A stretch of DNA of 64,000 nucleotides from Pomphorhynchus laevis (taxonomy: Eukaryota; Acanthocephala; Palaeacanthocephala; Echinorhynchida; Pomphorhynchidae): assembly GCA_012934845.2 (NCBI GenBank), contig WNNJ02000876.1:248001-312000 (forward strand). Reading direction: 5' to 3'. The position numbers and the translations under genes were made by a program. The first letter of the stretch is position 1; each line of letters starts with the position of its first letter. The notes below the pieces were generated by a model. It did not search any database. It was not told the origin of the DNA and saw only the letters and a list, made by a program, of their open reading frames with translations. Positions 54,601 through 60,600 of this stretch are shown piece after piece.

Positions 54601-57600
54601 AACCGGAGCAGACAATATCCAGACGGGCACATTGTTTGGTAGTAGTCGCTGGATTTTCAAAACGGGTGCTCTCGGGAACGTTCGATAACTCCGGTTCAAT
54701 CCCAACGTTGTGAGCAACTTGGCTTAGCGCTGATGCTATAGTGTCCCGAACCGCATTATGGCGAATAATCGGAAGACCACCATGTTTGCATGATAGTGCA
54801 TGGGGAAGATTGATCTTCGAGCCACAGTAACAATTACACGTTTCAATCTCAGGCTCGATACTGCCATACCGTGCATTAAGTGCGTCGTGAAATTCGTTTG
54901 CTGACAAATAGAATTGTTCTTGTCGAAGTGGTAAAGCGCTTAGCCAAGAAGACGCACCGTGGTGTGCTGCATGTTTAATGGAATTCTGGGTGACTGGGGC
55001 TAGTTGTATTTAATAATAATAATAATAATAAAATACAGATTCTAAATCAATGAGCCTTTTATCGAATTCCACAGAGCGGTTAATTTTAGACAAATTATTT
55101 ATTAATTAAAACAATTAAATGTCTTAACATAATAATTAAGAAATAATTAAATAACTGGGCATAATAATTACACCAAGACACCTAAAATGTCTTCAAAAAT
55201 TTACACTCGACAATCAGGACAATAGACCATTTCAACAACAGCGACAATTTATTGACAAAAAATAAAAGTATCTTGTCAACCACTGGTCTGGGTGTCGGGT
55301 CGTGGAGGCAGTGTACGAACCAAACTACTCCAGATAACGCGATCCTCGATGACATACCAGAGTTATCTTTAAGATAACCAAAGGCGATCTTCGCTCAGTT
55401 TAGATATTTGATCTCTGATCGGTACCGATAACTACCTCGAGGTCTCATTCCGGAGAGTCCGGCCTGGACAACCATCCGAAAAAGGCGATCCCTAGACATC
55501 CTTAGAACGTAATTTAGCCACATTAACTGACTTTCTGCGATGTGGAGAGGAGCGACTTTATTTAGAGTCCATCAAGGATGACCGAATTCCTAACCTTATC
55601 TCAAAGGCTAAAACCGGCCACACCGCGAAGAAACCTAATTTCAGTCGCCTGCATCCGAGATATTATACTTAAGGGCATCACCCAAAGCTTATCACCATAG
55701 GTTAATATAGGAACGAAGATTGCGCGGTAACCCGAAAACTTCGCCCGAAGACTCAACTCCCGCTTCACCACAACAGACCTGTACAACGAATTTATTGCTG
55801 TGTTAGCTAAACAGATCCGCTTCTCAATATCCCTGATGTGATGCCGTCCATCGAGAACAATACCCAAAGAAGTCTTTTACATCAAGAAGAACCTTTTCCC
55901 CAATCCAGGTTGGCATTGACATTTGAATTGGAGCCGAACACATATAGACAGTCTTGGAAGTACTAACCAACATCCCTGCCGATTGTCATTCCACCGTGAA
56001 TCGATCTAGTAGGCAGTGTAAGTCATTAGAACAAGAAACTAGCAAAACAACGATATCTGCAATAAAGCAGAGATGGTATCCTGATGGAACCGAACTGAAG
56101 ACCGACATCCGTCAGAACAGCCCGTCTTGAACTTTTTTCCATCTAAACAAGGAACAAAAGTGGAGACTAAAGAAAACCCTGATGAAGCCCAACGCCTACT
56201 GGAAATTATTCAGACTTCCTACCAGGAACACGAACTTACCTCATACTTTGTTCATACAGAGAAGCCACAGCTGCCCTAAGATAGGTGCTACCCCATACTT
56301 CGTAGTACCTCCAGCAAACTCTCTCGCGGAACTCGATCGAACGCATTCTCCAAATCTACAAAACACATGGAGACGAATTGAGCGAACTCCCAAAGCCGTT
56401 CAAGGATAGTTGAGAGTAAAGAGCTGATCCGTAGTTCTACGACGTGGACGAAAGCCGAATTATTCCTCTTGCAACTGTCCCTCAACTGTAGGCCGTATTC
56501 TTAACTCAAGAATCCTAGCAAATAGCTTACCAGTTTGTCTAAGAAGAGTGATGCCCCCATAATTAGAAGACACTCATCGGTCATCTTTCTTAAAGATCGG
56601 TATCACCACCCCAGTTCGCCACTTGCTAGGAACCTTGCCCGATTTCGATGCTACATTGAACATCCGTGTTAGCCACTTCATGCCAACAACGTCGAGATCC
56701 TATAAAGCTTCAGGTCGAATCTCGTCTACTCCAGACGACTTGCCATTACGAAGTTTTTTAAGAACAGCAATGACTTCTTTCAAAGAAATGAGCTCTTCCG
56801 TTAGTTCTAAAGGATATAATTCTACAATGGAAGGCATATCCATAGGATTAAGGCGACTTTTAAAATGCTCTTTCCAGCAACCAAGAATTTCTCCACTCAC
56901 CATAGATCCTCTCTTGTCATAGACAGTTTGAGGAGGTTTCTGCTTTTCAACACGAAGGCTCTTGATCATCCTCCAGCACATCTTCGAAGCCTACAAGTTT
57001 TAAGTTATCTCAAAACTTCTGCCAAGCCACATTCTTTGCTTCGGTAACTGCTCGAGCTGAAACACTTTTTGCCCTTCGGTACTTCTCTATAGCTTCCATT
57101 GATTTATCTGACAAAGTTGCCTTATTAGCCAGCTTCTTCTGTTGGACAAAATCTCTAACTGTTGGTGTCTACTAAACCGTTCGAGTATTTCCTCCGCGAC
57201 GAGCACCTAAGGTCTTCGAGCCACAGATTTTCACAGTTGCTTTGGCAAGCGAGGATCTGAACATCACCATTTCTGATCAATGTTCCTAACCTCTTCTGAC
57301 AACCGAGAGAAGTTCTCCCAGATGTAGCCAAAAAAACGTTCTTTGACAGAAACATCTACTAGAGCTTTCAGCACGCTCTCACACAACGTTTGGGGTAACA
57401 GGCTTGTCTATTATCCGATTTTGCCATCTAAGTTTGCTAACTACAAGTTAGTGATCGGTTGACAGCTTAGCCCCTTTCTTGACACGAATGTCCAGAACAT
57501 AACGTCATAGATCAGATGAAACGATTGCAAAATCGATCATTGATCTTTGACTGAGAGAATCCTGATGCCATGTGCATCTATGGATATCTTTATGTTCAGA

Positions 57601-60600
57601 CATTGTGTTGGCTATGCCCACATTGTTACGAGAACAAAAGTGCAATAATTCAACACCATTCGCATTCAGATCGGAGTACGCTCTTCCCCAACACTCCCTT
57701 CCCAGTGCTACTGTAGCTACCAACGTGAGCATTGAAGTCGCATTAATAAAACGAGGGAATCTTCCACATGAGTACTATCAAGCAAAGCCTGAAGATATTC
57801 CACGAAGACTGCGTATTACGAAATAATGTTAAAAGCATACGCACACACAACAGTTATCCCCTTCCCATATTTGACTGAAAGTTTTTAAGACGCCAGCATT
57901 TATTTCACTGGATTAAACCTCTCTAACACGAACGACAACCGGAGACTTGTAAGTATCCAAATAACCGCCTGCCGTCGCTTTCCGACTATTATTTCAACGT
58001 CCAACTTGATTCAAAAATTTAGTTAAAGACCAGTGAAGAGAAGTCACTCCGACTATTTCTAGACCGAAGCGAATCATCTCTCCAACTAATTATGGTTCTT
58101 TTATCGTCAATGAGATGGCATTGTCCGTATCGGATGATGATGTTTCTTTCGCTGTCTCCGTACAACTGCCTGATCACATGGGGCACTCAACAATGAAAAC
58201 TCCTTCGGTCAGTGGCGAGTTGACCATTTTTCATCGCTCTTAATTTATTTTTTATAAATTTGTTGCTTGCCATTTTCATTGTCTTGATATTGTTTGTTCT
58301 GCTATCTCCCGTTTCCGATATCATTTGATGATTCAACATTTAAATTGTCAGGAAACATGTATCCTTAACACCACTTTCGCCTTTAATTTATTTAAAGGTG
58401 AAATATTTCGCTCTTAATTTATTTTTTATAAATTTGTTGCTTGCCATTTTTTCATTGTCTTGATATTGTTTGTTCTGCTATCTCCCGTTTCCGATATCCT
58501 TTGATGATCCAACATCGCTACTGTCAGGAAAGAGACCTCCTTAACACCATTTCCGCCTTTTCGTCCATTGCCCAATCTGCCGTTAGAGTCATCGGAGTGA
58601 TTTTGTTTGTTCGACTATCTCCCCTTCCTGATATCCTTTAATGATCCAGCAAAGCTACTGTAAGAAAACATGAATTCGTATATTTCTTTCGCCTTTTCGT
58701 CCATTGTCAAATCCGCCGTTGGAGTCATCGGAGGATCTGAGATAGTCTATGAAAGGAATATCCCTAAGGCTGATGCAACCCGACCGATTATTTAGCTGTT
58801 GATCGACTAATGTCGTACATACGCTGCCTAGGCCGCTCCCCGAAGAGGCTAATTGGCAATAAGTGACAAGCTTAATACTTATTCGACTGTAACCAGCTGC
58901 CCACATACAATGGTGTTCTCGGCTACGCTCTTTTCATACCGATGGTCCTCTAGATGTTGGTAGAATAATAATTTAAATGGATAAACTAAGTTTTAATGTT
59001 ATTTAGAATTCGACGAATACCAATTATGCACAATTATGTGGCGGCTTCCAAATTAATACTTTGAAGTGTCTATTCTCAACCACAACACTAAAACTATTTG
59101 ATCTAGTTAACCATTTTTATTGTTATCTAGAAAAATGATGCTTCAATGTAATAATTTGTAAAAAATATTAAACAATATAATATTGATATTATATTAATAT
59201 ATAATTTAATAAAAAAAGCTTAAAATCAAACAGAATTAAATTTTTTTTTAAAAACGAATGGAATTAAAATAAAATTTAAGTCCACCTAAATTTTATTTAA
59301 AATGGATGTATTTAAAAATAATTACCATAATTCGGCAGAATATTCGAATTATTACACAATAAAATATTTTATCAATTTATTACCATTTAGAAAGAAGAAC
59401 CTGCTAAAAATATTTTCAAACAATAAAGTAAAGCTTACACCCTCTAAATCGATTCAATGTTCAATAATCATAACAGACGGTGTTTTTGTAAGTTTTAAAA
59501 GTTTTAAATTTAATCGTATATTTTCTATTTAAATTCTTTATAGAAAATGTTATAAAATTAGTACAGTACTGCAAATTATTATAAACATACTGAAATGAAT
59601 TAAATCATATTGTATGATTATTATATTATAATTAATCAAAATGGTGACATTAACAAAGTTATATAGGCTGTCACCGTGACAAACAGCTGATCTGCATTAA
59701 TTTTTACAGTTTAAAAATATTTAGATATTGCCAACTACTTTGAAAATAATGTGGTTTAGTTTTCGTAATTAATTTTTCTTAACAAATTAATTGGGCTGTT
59801 ATAAAATACAGTCTTTCAAATAAAACTAACAAAGTGTCACTCATACATATCTATAATCTTTATTTATTTAGCCTTTTGTATTAGGCGGCTTTTGTTTTAG
59901 GATATTTAGAACTGAAAAATACAAAATATTTTGAATTGAAAAAGGTATTCAAACTGAAAGCTTTCCACCTGACGGACTTTTTTTTATGAGAAAATCTTAT
60001 TTTTCTCTTCCCTTTTCGAATTTAGAAACTAATTATATATGAAAACATCCTCAAGAGGATCACGGGTGCGTTTCAATCCAAAAATTATAACTTCAAATAA
60101 ATTTATATTTTACCAATCTGTATCGATTTTTTAGTTTTAAATAATTTAATATTTCTTAAAATAATTAGATATTTCGATCTCTTAAAATATTTAGATATTT
60201 CGATGTTCTTTGTAAAGTATTTTGTCTAGTTTTACTCGTTGCATTTTTATAGTTCAATGTAAATTAAGACAACATTAAGTACATTTTGTAATGTACTTAA
60301 TGATCTGCTCATTATACCAATGAGCTTATCAACATTTGACAATTCATCAGTAAATTTATTTATTCAAATGTATGGTGTCCGATTTTTCAGCTGGACGGCT
60401 GTTTCCATCACTTTCATACAATTATATCAATATTCTTCTAAATTGCTAATAAATATTTATTTTTTTATACAAATATTCATATAAATATTTGTATTTCATA
60501 AAAAAATGAAATATTTTACAGATGAAAAATGAAATATTTTACAGATGGGAAATCAATGATCCCCCATCTGTAATTCTTTCTGATGTCGTTATGCTGACTA

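Noticed and set aside
59302-59390. Upstream ATG ([14 protein letters not shown]) as the start of a separate gene or longer exon
   Set aside because: A good acceptor at 59381-59390 and cadherin-like sequence only after it indicate an internal exon.
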